Source of the DNA: an uncultured Cellvibrio sp.
GTDB taxonomy: Bacteria > Pseudomonadota > Gammaproteobacteria > Pseudomonadales > Cellvibrionaceae
Assembly (NCBI GenBank): GCA_946886255.1
Contig: CAMPIG010000101.1
Coordinates: forward strand, 1 to 12,033
Reading direction: 5' to 3'
DNA length: 12,033 nucleotides
Within the stretch, counting starts at the first letter, position 1. Each line of letters opens with the position of its first letter. Below are positions 1 through 7,538 of this stretch, one piece after another. A program made the translations under genes and the position numbers. The notes beneath the pieces were generated by a model that searched no databases, was not told the origin of the DNA, and worked only from the letters and a program-made list of their open reading frames with translations.

Positions 1-1
1 C

Positions 2-601
2 ATTGAAAGTATAGGGATAGACAATTTTTTTAATAAATATATATATCAGCCGGTGATAATAGATTTATCTAAACCAATATTTGTGCCTCTTCAAGATGAG
101 CGTGATTTAAATATCGTGCAAGATTCTCCATTTAAAACTATGGATGAATTTGTTTCATTTTTAATTAAGACATACCCTAACCAAAAATTTTTAGTGCGCC
201 CACATCCGAAATATCCTAAACCCTCTCTTTCCTTGTTTGATAATATAATAATTGATGATTGCAAAAAGCCGATGTTTGAGAGTCTTTTAAAGTGTAGCTT
301 GGTGATCGGCATAAACTCGACTACATTATTAGAGAGCTCCCTTTTGGGCTATAAAGTCATTTCTTTTGGTGAAGGATTGGCTACAGGTACTGGTTTATTC
401 TTGGATGCAGATATTGGGCGCCCCCCAAAAATTCCAGATGATGTGATGATAAATAAAGAGAAGATGATTGCAGTATTGTACCATCTTTTGTGTGTTAAAC
501 AGTTCTATAGAAATAACCTCGGAAATCCTATAGCTGTTATGAAGTCACCCATGTTTCAAGATCTGTTGAAAAATCTGAATTGGAACTCTATTTATAGATA
601 G
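2..601 (+). CDS. Capsule polysaccharide synthesis-type glycosyltransferase, C-terminal part (5' truncated by window edge)
   Basis: The reading frame is open from the first complete codon at position 2 to TAG at 599-601, giving 199 residues and no convincing start, so the beginning of the gene lies outside the window. The visible part looks like the C-terminal half of the capsule-synthesis family (KpsC/KpsS/LipB type, Pfam Capsule_synth). It has a VPLQDERD strand near 83-106, an RPHPK motif at about 197-211, and an NSTTLLESSLLG segment at about 314-349, the usual nucleotide-sugar-binding GT-B part of that family. Known members transfer Kdo or other sugars to the lipid anchor of capsule or act in related cytosolic glycan assembly; the donor here cannot be read from the sequence. 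A methyltransferase gene follows 30 nt downstream. Base composition is AT-rich, like the next gene and unlike 1749-8275. The family call is fairly secure; the exact role is not. Confidence 0.72.
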   Translation: MESIGIDNFFNKYIYQPVIIDLSKPIFVPLQDERDLNIVQDSPFKTMDEFVSFLIKTYPNQKFLVRPHPKYPKPSLSLFDNIIIDDCKKPMFESLLKCSLVIGINSTTLLESSLLGYKVISFGEGLATGTGLFLDADIGRPPKIPDDVMINKEKMIAVLYHLLCVKQFYRNNLGNPIAVMKSPMFQDLLKNLNWNSIYR

Positions 602-631
602 CTCATATTTTAATTAGTTAATGGTGAAAAG

Positions 632-1675
632 ATGCACACAACGGCGTTGCAAAATGCTCAGAGATTTCATGAGACATATGTGCATGGAAGAAATGTCAAG
701 GTTGTGGAAATCGGTTCACAAGATGTGAACGGTTCAATTCGAAATATTTTTAAAGAAGCTGAGAGCTATATAGGTGTTGATTTTGTCAAGGCGCCCGGTG
801 TTGACCTAATCCTTGATGATCCCTATAAGATTCCTCTTTCAGATTGCTGTGCTGATATAGTGGTTTGTTCGTCCGTTTTAGAGCATTCTGAGTTTTTTTG
901 GCTTCTGTTTCTAGAGGGAATGCGTATACTTAAAAATCATGGGTTATTTTTTATAAATGTTCCATCCAATGGGAGTTATCATAGGTATCCGGTGGATTGC
1001 TGGAGATTTTATCCTGATAGTGGACTAGCTTTAGAGCGGTGGGCAATTAGAAATAATTTTAGCGCTCTCTTGCTTGAATCATATATCTCTAATCAAGTAA
1101 AGGAGACTTGGAATGATTTTATTGGGATTTTCGTTAAGGATGTCTCTTGTGCCTCCATTTATAAAAAAAGAATTGTTGACTCTTTTAAGGATTATAGCAA
1201 TGGTTACTCAAATCTGGACGTAGGAGTTAAAAATTTAAGTTACAAAACTGAAGATCAACTAAAAGCTAAGCTGCGGAACTCTCATGAGGGCCGCAATAAG
1301 AAGACTTGTAAAATAAGAAGAAATGATGATATATCTTTCTTTTTTGAATCTGGTTCTGATTTTGTTGGCATCTCGGGAAGAGAAAAGAGTTTTTTTGCAA
1401 TACGTGGTTGGGCTATCCCCGACGATCCATCAGTTGTTCTAAATTTAGCTGTTCAAGAAGGTTCCATACTAAAAATATATCCTTTTAATGAGGCGAGAGG
1501 TAATGCTCTTCTTAATATTAAAGGGAATGAAGGTTTTATAACACACTCTCAATTGTGTGGTTTCAATTATTCTTTTGAGAGCTTTGAGCGTTTTCGGATA
1601 GGGTTTGAATATGACAGTAATATAACTTGGGTTCTGGGGTCGAGTGATACAGTAGACGATTGTTTAAAAATGTGA
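632..1675 (+). CDS. SAM-dependent methyltransferase with C-terminal beta-rich accessory module
   Basis: This 347-residue protein begins at ATG 632, preceded by a GGTG-AAAAG ribosome-binding stretch. Residues 20-165 form a class I methyltransferase domain. Motif I is VVEIGSQ (24-30), an acidic residue for the ribose hydroxyls is D50, and the segment 62-85 ends in SSVLEH, as in the type 11 family. Residues 105-130 hold the NVPSNG strand and a YPVDCWRFYPD segment typical of methyltransferases in O-antigen and capsule loci. After a charged, lysine-rich linker (about 200-232), residues 253-340 form a second module with IRGW at 257-260 and CGFNYSF at 309-315. That module resembles one in the membrane protein at 8277-10355. 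It may methylate a glycan residue or cap the chain, but the acceptor is unknown. The gene is AT-rich. The methyltransferase fold is secure; the substrate and the role of the tail are inference. Confidence 0.75.
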   Translation: MHTTALQNAQRFHETYVHGRNVKVVEIGSQDVNGSIRNIFKEAESYIGVDFVKAPGVDLILDDPYKIPLSDCCADIVVCSSVLEHSEFFWLLFLEGMRILKNHGLFFINVPSNGSYHRYPVDCWRFYPDSGLALERWAIRNNFSALLLESYISNQVKETWNDFIGIFVKDVSCASIYKKRIVDSFKDYSNGYSNLDVGVKNLSYKTEDQLKAKLRNSHEGRNKKTCKIRRNDDISFFFESGSDFVGISGREKSFFAIRGWAIPDDPSVVLNLAVQEGSILKIYPFNEARGNALLNIKGNEGFITHSQLCGFNYSFESFERFRIGFEYDSNITWVLGSSDTVDDCLKM

Positions 1676-1748
1676 GCATTGCCTTTTTATATTTGATTGC
1701 CCGCCTGATAAGTTTCGAATTGTAGCCAATTATTTTGGGTTTAAAAAC

Positions 1749-3755
1749 GTGTTTAGAAAAAAAGTAGATCATGAATGGTATCTGCGGAATAACCCTGATG
1801 TGGCTGCCAGCGGCATTCCCGCGGACGAACACTATAAGTATTTTGGTAAAGCCGAAGGCCGCCGCCCATGTCCTCCAACTACGCTGGAACGTCTTTACAT
1901 GCGCTGCAGAGTCATACTCGCAGTTGGGCGTAAGGTCGCTCGAAGAGAGGGAGGAGTATGGAAGTTGCTGGCTTTGTCGTTTGGAATATTCAAACAAGAA
2001 GGGTTAAAAGGACTCAAACAGCGAATTTTATTTATCCACAATTCTGATAAAGCGCAAGAATCCAACAATGATTATCTTGCCTGGTTACGTTTAAATGATG
2101 CGGATCAGTGCGGCACGGATTTTCCTTCATCTGTGAAGATCAGTATTGTAATGGCCACATACAATACGCCGCCGCTCTTCCTTCAAAAAGCTATCGAATC
2201 CATTGTGCGGCAAACTTATTCTCGCTGGGAGCTTTGTATTGCAGATGATGCTTCCACAGACACGGACACTGTCGATTTTTTAAAACAATGTGAGAGCAAG
2301 GATTCACGCATAAAAATAGTTTATCGGAATACTAACGGCCACATCAGTGCGGCAACTAACACTGCATTGGAAATTGTTGGGGGCGACTATGTCGCGTTTA
2401 TGGATCATGACGATGAACTTCATCCGGCTGCACTGGCGTACATTGCTCGAGCGATTGGTTTAAATCCATCCGCTGAACTCATTTATTCTGATGAGGACAA
2501 GATTGACGAATCAGGCAATCGTTCATCACCCTACTTTAAATCGAATTATAATTATGAGCTTCTGCTCAGTCAGAATATGATTTGCCATTTGGCTGTTTTC
2601 AAGCATAGTTTGCTTCAAAGGATTGGTGGCTTGCGTTCCGAGTATAATGGTGCGCAGGATCACGATTTGGTGCTTCGTGCGAGTGAGCATATAAAGCCTG
2701 AGCAAATAGTTCATATTCCTAAAGTGCTGTACCACTGGCGTATTCACGCCGCCAGCACGGCTGCCTCTACCACAGCGAAACCTTATGCCATAACAGCAGG
2801 GCGCAACGCGATTCAACATCATTTGGACAGAGTTGGTCTTGCTGCAGAGGTCTGTGCGCATCCGGATGTGTCATTTTGGCATCGCGTGAAATTCGCGCTT
2901 TCTGACCCAAAGCCGTCAATTGAAATCATTATTCCTACAAGAGATCGCATAGATCTTATGCGGATGTGTATTAATTCTATTCTTGATAGAACGTCATACA
3001 TAAATTACACCGTTACGATTGTCGACAATGGCTCAATTGAGACTGAATCACTTCAGCAATTTGCCGAGTGGCAGAATGTTTCAAAAATAAAAGTTATTCG
3101 TGATGATTCGCCATTTAATTATTCGAAGCTGAATAATCAGGCTGTTCAGCAAAGCGCGGCGGACTATATCTGTTTGTTGAATAATGATATTGAAATTCTG
3201 TCGCCGGATTGGTTGGAAGAAATGGTTTCTCACGCCTCTCGTCCAGGTGTTGGTTGTGTCGGTGCGCGTTTGTGGTATCCGGACGACAGATTACAACATG
3301 GTGGGATTATCCTAGGTATTGGTGGTGTAGCAGGGCACTCACATAAGTATCTCGCAAAAGGTCAGGCGGGGTATTTTGGCCGAGCCGTTTCATTGCAGGC
3401 GGTTTCCGCCGTTACAGGCGCCTGCCTGGTGATAAAGCGGAGTATTTATAATGAAGTAGGTGGTCTTGATGAACAGATGAAGGTCGCCTTTAACGATGTA
3501 GATATTTGCCTTCGTGTACGGGAGGTGGGCTATCGAAATGTCTGGACGCCATTTGCGGAAATGTATCACCACGAATCTGCAAGCCGTGGACAAGAAGATA
3601 GCCCGGAGAAAGTGGCTCGTTTTAGAGCTGAAGTGAAGTTCATGCAGGATCGTTGGGGCGACAAGTTAAAACAAGATCCTTATTATTCGCCTAACTTGAC
3701 GTTACAGCACGAAGATTTTTCCTTGGCTGAAACATCCCGATTTACGTTGAATTAA
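1749..3755 (+). CDS. Two-domain family 2 glycosyltransferase
   Basis: This 668-residue cytosolic or membrane-associated protein carries two GT-A (GT2) domains in tandem. Residues 7-40 form a small N-terminal module of the D..EWYL..NPDVA...HY...G..EGR type, often found before such transferases. Domain 1 (about 130-360) has the nucleotide-binding DDAST (166-170), the metal-binding DHDDE (219-223) and QDHDL (303-307). Domain 2 (about 390-640) has VDNGS (425-429), LNNDIE (477-482) and FNDVDICLR (581-589), followed by YHHES. Proteins of this layout usually add two sugars, or build a repeating disaccharide, during O-antigen or related glycan assembly. GTG 1749 is the only usable start: the frame is open back to about 1668 but has no ATG, GTG or TTG there, and no strong Shine-Dalgarno is visible. 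The rhamnosyltransferase-like gene follows 3 nt after the stop. G+C content is clearly higher than in the preceding gene. The sugars transferred are unknown. Confidence 0.85.
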   Translation: MFRKKVDHEWYLRNNPDVAASGIPADEHYKYFGKAEGRRPCPPTTLERLYMRCRVILAVGRKVARREGGVWKLLALSFGIFKQEGLKGLKQRILFIHNSDKAQESNNDYLAWLRLNDADQCGTDFPSSVKISIVMATYNTPPLFLQKAIESIVRQTYSRWELCIADDASTDTDTVDFLKQCESKDSRIKIVYRNTNGHISAATNTALEIVGGDYVAFMDHDDELHPAALAYIARAIGLNPSAELIYSDEDKIDESGNRSSPYFKSNYNYELLLSQNMICHLAVFKHSLLQRIGGLRSEYNGAQDHDLVLRASEHIKPEQIVHIPKVLYHWRIHAASTAASTTAKPYAITAGRNAIQHHLDRVGLAAEVCAHPDVSFWHRVKFALSDPKPSIEIIIPTRDRIDLMRMCINSILDRTSYINYTVTIVDNGSIETESLQQFAEWQNVSKIKVIRDDSPFNYSKLNNQAVQQSAADYICLLNNDIEILSPDWLEEMVSHASRPGVGCVGARLWYPDDRLQHGGIILGIGGVAGHSHKYLAKGQAGYFGRAVSLQAVSAVTGACLVIKRSIYNEVGGLDEQMKVAFNDVDICLRVREVGYRNVWTPFAEMYHHESASRGQEDSPEKVARFRAEVKFMQDRWGDKLKQDPYYSPNLTLQHEDFSLAETSRFTLN

Positions 3756-3758
3756 TCA

Positions 3759-4646
3759 ATGCGCAAGATCATCGCAGTGATAGTGACCTACCATCCTGAC
3801 GCGGTTCAATTATTGCGCTTGATCGAGGTGGCAGCAGGGCAGGTGGATCAGGTCTTGGTTATTGATAATGCCACGCCGGGGTTCACCTCATCGGCATTTG
3901 CTTTGTCTAATGTTCAGGTTCAGGTAAATCATCAGAATCTTGGTTTGGCAGCGGCTTACAACCAAGGGGTTGAGTTTGGTCGCGCGCATGGGGCTTCTCA
4001 TATTCTTTTGTTTGATCAGGATAGCTGCCCTTCGCCAACCATGGTTAAAGAACTGGTGGATGCATGGGTGCAGGCAGAACAACGCGGCCTTCGTGTCGCT
4101 GCTGCAGGCCCCAATTACACGGACGCGAAGGGCCATTACCAGTCGCCATTTGTGAAGATTCAAGGGCTTAAACTGGTCAGGGTTTCGTGCGGGCAGGGTG
4201 AGACCGTTGAGGTGGATCATTTGATTTCCTCGGGCTGCCTCATCAGCATGGAAGCGATTAATGATGTAGGGGCTTTCGAAGACCAGCTATTTATTGATTA
4301 TGTAGATACCGAGTGGTGCTTGCGTGCCAGGCATCACGATTATGCTTTATTGGGGGTTGGGGCTGCTGATATGGAGCACGACTTGGGAGAAAGCTATCTC
4401 ACGGTATTCAACCGCCGCGTTCCATCTCACTCACCTTTGCGCCATTATTACCTTGTCCGTAACGGTTGCTGGCTGATTAGCCGCCCTTGGGTTGGTTGGC
4501 GCTGGCGGTTTATCGATTCCGTGCGTTTATTCAAAATTCTAGTGGTATTTTCCGTGTTTTCTGTTAACCGGTACCAACATTGCCGCATGATGGTTGTAGG
4601 GCTGTTCCATGCTGTCAGAAAAAGAATGGGCAAGCTGCCTACATAG
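3759..4646 (+). CDS. Rhamnosyltransferase-like family 2 glycosyltransferase
   Basis: This 295-residue protein starts at ATG 3759, 3 nt after the previous stop, so it is probably co-transcribed and perhaps translationally coupled. The GT-A fold is clear: an AVIVTYHPD strand at 6-14, IDNATP at 35-40, NLGLAAAYNQG at 60-70, a DQD metal site at 86-88 (LLFDQDS), SSGCLIS at 157-163 and IDYVDTEWCLR at 179-189. This set, especially NLG.A.A.N.G with LLFDQDS and the C-terminal YYLVRN segment (230-235), is the pattern of the dTDP-rhamnose transferases of the RfbF/RfbN group (TIGR01556-like). The expected role is addition of L-rhamnose, or another deoxysugar, to a lipid-linked glycan on the cytosolic side. 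The length is normal for the family. No dTDP-rhamnose synthesis genes lie in the window, so the donor identity is a family-based guess. Confidence 0.8.
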   Translation: MRKIIAVIVTYHPDAVQLLRLIEVAAGQVDQVLVIDNATPGFTSSAFALSNVQVQVNHQNLGLAAAYNQGVEFGRAHGASHILLFDQDSCPSPTMVKELVDAWVQAEQRGLRVAAAGPNYTDAKGHYQSPFVKIQGLKLVRVSCGQGETVEVDHLISSGCLISMEAINDVGAFEDQLFIDYVDTEWCLRARHHDYALLGVGAADMEHDLGESYLTVFNRRVPSHSPLRHYYLVRNGCWLISRPWVGWRWRFIDSVRLFKILVVFSVFSVNRYQHCRMMVVGLFHAVRKRMGKLPT

Positions 4647-4677
4647 CTTGCCTTGAAGCCTTTCCCCTATGAGGCTT
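4629..4677 (+). terminator. Tandem small hairpins at the end of the rhamnosyltransferase-like gene (possible weak terminator)
   Basis: Two adjacent inverted repeats overlap and follow the stop codon at 4644-4646. The first has arms GGCAAGCT (4629-4636) and AGCTTGCC (4645-4652) with an 8-nt loop. The second has arms AAGCCT (4656-4661) and AGGCTT (4672-4677) with a 10-nt loop, followed by a moderately T-rich AGTTTCAGTTT. Neither has a strong run of T residues directly after the stem, so intrinsic termination would be weak at best. They may instead protect the 3' end of the mRNA. Confidence 0.35.
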
Positions 4678-4754
4678 AGTTTCAGTTTGCTAAACTTCGC
4701 CACTTTCCCCGCCTTACCCGCACTAACATTTTTAACATTGTGTAACGTCCACGT

Positions 4755-4782
4755 CTGATAAGATCGATGGGATTTTTATAAT
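4755..4782 (+). promoter_or_regulatory. Candidate sigma-70 promoter for the arabinose-donor operon
   Basis: TATAAT at 4777-4782 is a perfect -10 box. CTGATA at 4755-4760 matches four of six -35 positions with a 16-bp spacer. This lies in a 148-bp non-coding gap, the only sizeable break in the cluster apart from 1676-1748. Transcription would start around 4787-4791, only a few nucleotides before the TTG start at 4795. The message would then be nearly leaderless, and the AGGG at 4783-4786 would serve as a ribosome site only for read-through transcripts. The rest of the gap shows no further clear signal. Confidence 0.4.
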
Positions 4783-4794
4783 AGGGTTGTTGCT

Positions 4795-6219
4795 TTGAAT
4801 AATATACCGCTTGTTGTTGATCTTGATGGAACATTAATTTGGTCAGACCTCTTGGTCGAGTCAGGTTTTGCGCATCTTAGGCAAAACCCTCTGCGTCTGT
4901 TCGAGATGGTGGGATGGCTCCTGAAGGGGAAGGCCGAACTCAAATTGCGATTGGCGGAGCGAGTGGAATTAGATGCCTCTACCTTGCCCTACGTGCCGGA
5001 AATAGTTGATTTCATTACCAAAGAGCGAGAAACCGGCCGAAAAATTGTTTTGGCAACTGCCAGCCATAAAACCTACGCTGACCAAATTGCTGAACACCTC
5101 GGGCTTTTTGATGAGGTGCTGGCCACCGACGCGGAGGTAAATCTTACCGCGCTGAATAAAGCTGATCGATTGGTTGCACTGTATGGAAAGGGTGGGTTTG
5201 ATTACATGGGTAATTCCATGGACGATCTTTCTGTGTGGCCGACCTGCCGCAAAGCTATTGTGGTTAATCCAGAAGTAGGAGTGCTTACCCAGGCTAAGGA
5301 TATCGGCAATGTGGATACCGTTATCCAGGCAAAGCCCTCAGTGTTTAAATCACTAATCAGAGCGCTTCGTCCGCATCAGTGGGCCAAAAATGCGCTGATA
5401 TTTGTTCCGTTATTAGCGAGCCATCAAATCACTGATGTAGCGAAGCTCCTTGATGGCTTGATTGCATTTATTTTATTTGGATTGTGTGCATCGAGTGTGT
5501 ATTTATTAAACGATCTGCTCGATGTGCAGGATGACCGACATCATCCAACCAAGCGTTTTCGCCCTCTTGCCTCTGGTGCGCTTTCTATTAAGACGGGTGT
5601 GATTCTCTTCCCCTTCTTATTGGCCGTATCCTTTATCGGTGCTTATTTATTATTGCCTTTGAATTTTGTTTGGGCGTTAGCTGCATACTATGTGTTAACG
5701 GTCCTTTATTCGTTTTCGCTAAAACGAGTTGTCGTGGTGGATGTCATCGTATTGGCTGTGTTGTATACGATGCGAATGATCGCGGGTACCTTTGCCTTTG
5801 AGGTTTCTCTCACCTTCTGGATGCTGGCTTTTTCGATGTTTATCTTTCTCAGTCTGGCGTTGGTTAAACGTTATACCGAGTTGGCGGAGGCGCGTAGTAT
5901 CGGTAAGCTTGAAAAGGCCCGAGGGCGAGGGTATTACCCTGATGACCTTGAAATGATTTCCTCTTTAGGTGCGGCGGCGGGTTATTTATCTGTCATGGTG
6001 CTTGCCTTATATATTCAAGATAATGCCACGGTTTCTCTCTATTCTTATCCGCAGATCATATGGTTGGCATGTCCTATTCTGCTGTTCTGGATCAGTCGAG
6101 TATGGCTACTCGCTCATAGAGGGCAGATGCACGACGACCCTGTTGTCTTTGCCATTAAAGACAGGGTCAGTATTGGCATAGGTCTTCTCTTTGGTCTGAT
6201 ATTTTGGTTGGCGGTATGA
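4795..6219 (+). CDS. HAD phosphatase-UbiA fusion, probable polyprenyl-phosphate phosphoribosyltransferase
   Basis: This 474-residue protein joins two enzymes. Residues 1-180 are a HAD-type phosphatase domain: DLDGT with D9 and D11, LATAS at 86-90, K122, and the acidic motif GNSMDD at 139-144. Residues 188-474 are a UbiA prenyltransferase with roughly nine membrane segments. The first aspartate motif is NDLLDVQDD (239-247), followed by HHPTKRFRPLASG (249-261); the second metal region is around D316. The N-D-x-x-D with HPTKRFRP is characteristic of the decaprenyl-phosphate phosphoribose synthase branch (mycobacterial Rv3806c), which attaches 5-phosphoribose from PRPP to polyprenyl phosphate. 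Rv3806c is about 300 residues and has no HAD domain. Here the HAD part may remove the 5-phosphate, the step assigned to a separate phosphatase in mycobacteria; that is inference. TTG 4795 is the only start, since an in-frame TAA lies at 4759-4761. The stop overlaps the next start as ATGA. The main alternative is a UbiA-HAD protein acting on another sugar phosphate. Confidence 0.85.
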   Translation: MNNIPLVVDLDGTLIWSDLLVESGFAHLRQNPLRLFEMVGWLLKGKAELKLRLAERVELDASTLPYVPEIVDFITKERETGRKIVLATASHKTYADQIAEHLGLFDEVLATDAEVNLTALNKADRLVALYGKGGFDYMGNSMDDLSVWPTCRKAIVVNPEVGVLTQAKDIGNVDTVIQAKPSVFKSLIRALRPHQWAKNALIFVPLLASHQITDVAKLLDGLIAFILFGLCASSVYLLNDLLDVQDDRHHPTKRFRPLASGALSIKTGVILFPFLLAVSFIGAYLLLPLNFVWALAAYYVLTVLYSFSLKRVVVVDVIVLAVLYTMRMIAGTFAFEVSLTFWMLAFSMFIFLSLALVKRYTELAEARSIGKLEKARGRGYYPDDLEMISSLGAAAGYLSVMVLALYIQDNATVSLYSYPQIIWLACPILLFWISRVWLLAHRGQMHDDPVVFAIKDRVSIGIGLLFGLIFWLAV

Positions 6220-7538
6220 CAACTCCTACTGTTCAATCCTGGGGGCGTTACCCTAATCTCCCACAAGCTGCACATGTCGTTGAATGGAGAGATCGATTAC
6301 CCTCTCTATTCAATCAACTGATAACACAGCATGAGATCACATTGCCCTATGGTAACGGTAGAAGTTATGGAGATAGTTGCCTCTCATTGTCAGATCACGT
6401 AATAAATGTACGTGGCTTAAATCGGTTTATTGCTACAGATTGGGAGAATGGGGTAATAGTCGGCGAAGCGGGTGTGACTCTGGAGGAGATACTCAAAGTG
6501 AGTATTCCTCGCGGTTGGTTTTTGCCCGTTACACCAGGTACCAAGTTTGTCACCCTGGGGGGCGCAATCGCCAACGATGTTCACGGCAAAAATCATCACG
6601 TGAGAGGAACCTTCGGTAGCCATGTAAAACGCTTTGGCTTGCTAAGATCGGATGCGCCCGCATGCACATGTTCCAGCCTGGAGAATCAAGCGCTATATAA
6701 AGCCACTATAGGTGGACTTGGCCTCACCGGGATTATTGACTGGGTAGAACTCCAATTAATCCCTATTGAGTCCAGTCAGATCGCAACAACAACAATCCGC
6801 TTTAACTCACTTGAGGAGTTCATTCAGTTATCGAATGAATTGGATCATCAACATGAATATTCGGTAGCCTGGATCGACTGTGCGGCCAAGGGTAAGGCGA
6901 TTGGACGCGGTGTATTTATGGTTGGCAATCATTGCCCATCAGGTGAATTGATTGTTCATTCGCCCAAAAAGTGGAATGTTCCGCTTACGCCGCCAATCTC
7001 TGCTATCAATCAATTAACACTGAATATATTTAATTATTTGTACTTCCATAAGCACTCCGCTGATCGTGTTTTTTCGCTCTCGGATTATGATCCTTTTTTT
7101 TATCCGCTCGATAGTATCTCAAACTGGAATCGCATCTATGGCCCGCGAGGGTTTCAACAGTATCAGTGTGTTGTACCCGGCGATAATGCGCAGTCGTCAA
7201 TTCACGAGATCTTGAAAACTATTTCTTCTACAGGCTGCGGCTCATTTCTCGCAGTTCTTAAGCGATGTGGTGATGTCCCATCGCCCGGATTAATGTCTTT
7301 TCCGATGCCGGGTATCTCTCTTGCTCTGGATTTTGCACAATCTTCGTTTGTTATTGAGAAATTGTTTCCTGCGCTGGACCTTATTGTAAGAGAAGGAGGT
7401 GGGCGTATTTATCCCGCCAAAGATGCTCACATGTCAGCTAAAGATTTCCAGTCTTATTATCCGCAATGGGAAGCGTTGAACAGTTTACGGGACCCACATA
7501 TCTGCTCACATTTTTGGAAGAGAGTGACCTCTGTATGA
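6216..7538 (+). CDS. dprE1: DprE1-type FAD-dependent oxidase (polyprenylphosphoryl-ribose 2'-oxidase)
   Basis: This 440-residue flavoprotein matches DprE1 along its length (the mycobacterial enzyme has about 461 residues). It would oxidise C2 of polyprenylphosphoryl-D-ribose to the 2-keto intermediate. The FAD-binding PCMH part shows LPYGNGRSYGDS (43-54), VGEAGVTLEEIL (82-93), TPGTKFVTLGGAIAND (106-121) and the hallmark VHGKNHH (122-128). The substrate domain shows YGPRGFQQYQ (308-317), SFPMPG (361-366) and YPAKDAH (399-405), where K402 matches the essential lysine of the mycobacterial enzyme. At the position of the benzothiazinone-reactive cysteine (Cys387 in M. tuberculosis) there is A370. 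ATG 6216 is preferred over an in-frame TTG at 6204 because it makes a classic ATGA overlap with the upstream stop. Its own stop overlaps the reductase start in the same way. The protein is probably cytosolic or peripheral in this organism. Confidence 0.88.
   Translation: MTTPTVQSWGRYPNLPQAAHVVEWRDRLPSLFNQLITQHEITLPYGNGRSYGDSCLSLSDHVINVRGLNRFIATDWENGVIVGEAGVTLEEILKVSIPRGWFLPVTPGTKFVTLGGAIANDVHGKNHHVRGTFGSHVKRFGLLRSDAPACTCSSLENQALYKATIGGLGLTGIIDWVELQLIPIESSQIATTTIRFNSLEEFIQLSNELDHQHEYSVAWIDCAAKGKAIGRGVFMVGNHCPSGELIVHSPKKWNVPLTPPISAINQLTLNIFNYLYFHKHSADRVFSLSDYDPFFYPLDSISNWNRIYGPRGFQQYQCVVPGDNAQSSIHEILKTISSTGCGSFLAVLKRCGDVPSPGLMSFPMPGISLALDFAQSSFVIEKLFPALDLIVREGGGRIYPAKDAHMSAKDFQSYYPQWEALNSLRDPHICSHFWKRVTSV

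Noticed and set aside
53..601. GTG at 53 as the real start of the first gene
   Set aside because: The frame is open back to the window edge and the protein family is longer at its N-terminus, so this is an internal valine codon of a truncated gene.
1693..1720. Possible promoter TTGATT with TCGAAT in the gap before the double glycosyltransferase
   Set aside because: Both boxes match only four of six positions and no other signal supports them. The gap may hold a promoter, but this is not enough to call one.
1563..1997. Antisense reading frame of 144 residues
   Set aside because: It runs across the end of the methyltransferase gene, the gap and the start of the glycosyltransferase, both strongly supported on the other strand. 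Its translation shows no recognisable motif.
3395..3425. 7-bp inverted repeat GCAGGCG/CGCCTGC with a 17-nt loop inside the double glycosyltransferase gene
   Set aside because: It is short, G+C-rich, has a long loop and no T run, and is expected by chance in this richer part of the window.
3888..4220. Antisense reading frame of 110 residues within the rhamnosyltransferase-like gene
   Set aside because: It lies wholly inside a well-supported gene on the + strand and has no domain-like pattern, so it is a shadow of that gene.
6204..6215. TTG 6204 as the start of the DprE1-like gene
   Set aside because: ATG 6216 gives a 4-bp ATGA overlap with the previous stop, a common coupling arrangement, and the extra four residues have no support.
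7466..7534. Upstream in-frame start giving a 23-residue extension of the DprE2-like protein
   Set aside because: The SDR nucleotide-binding strand begins directly after ATG 7535, and the extension is simply the end of the DprE1-like gene read in another frame.
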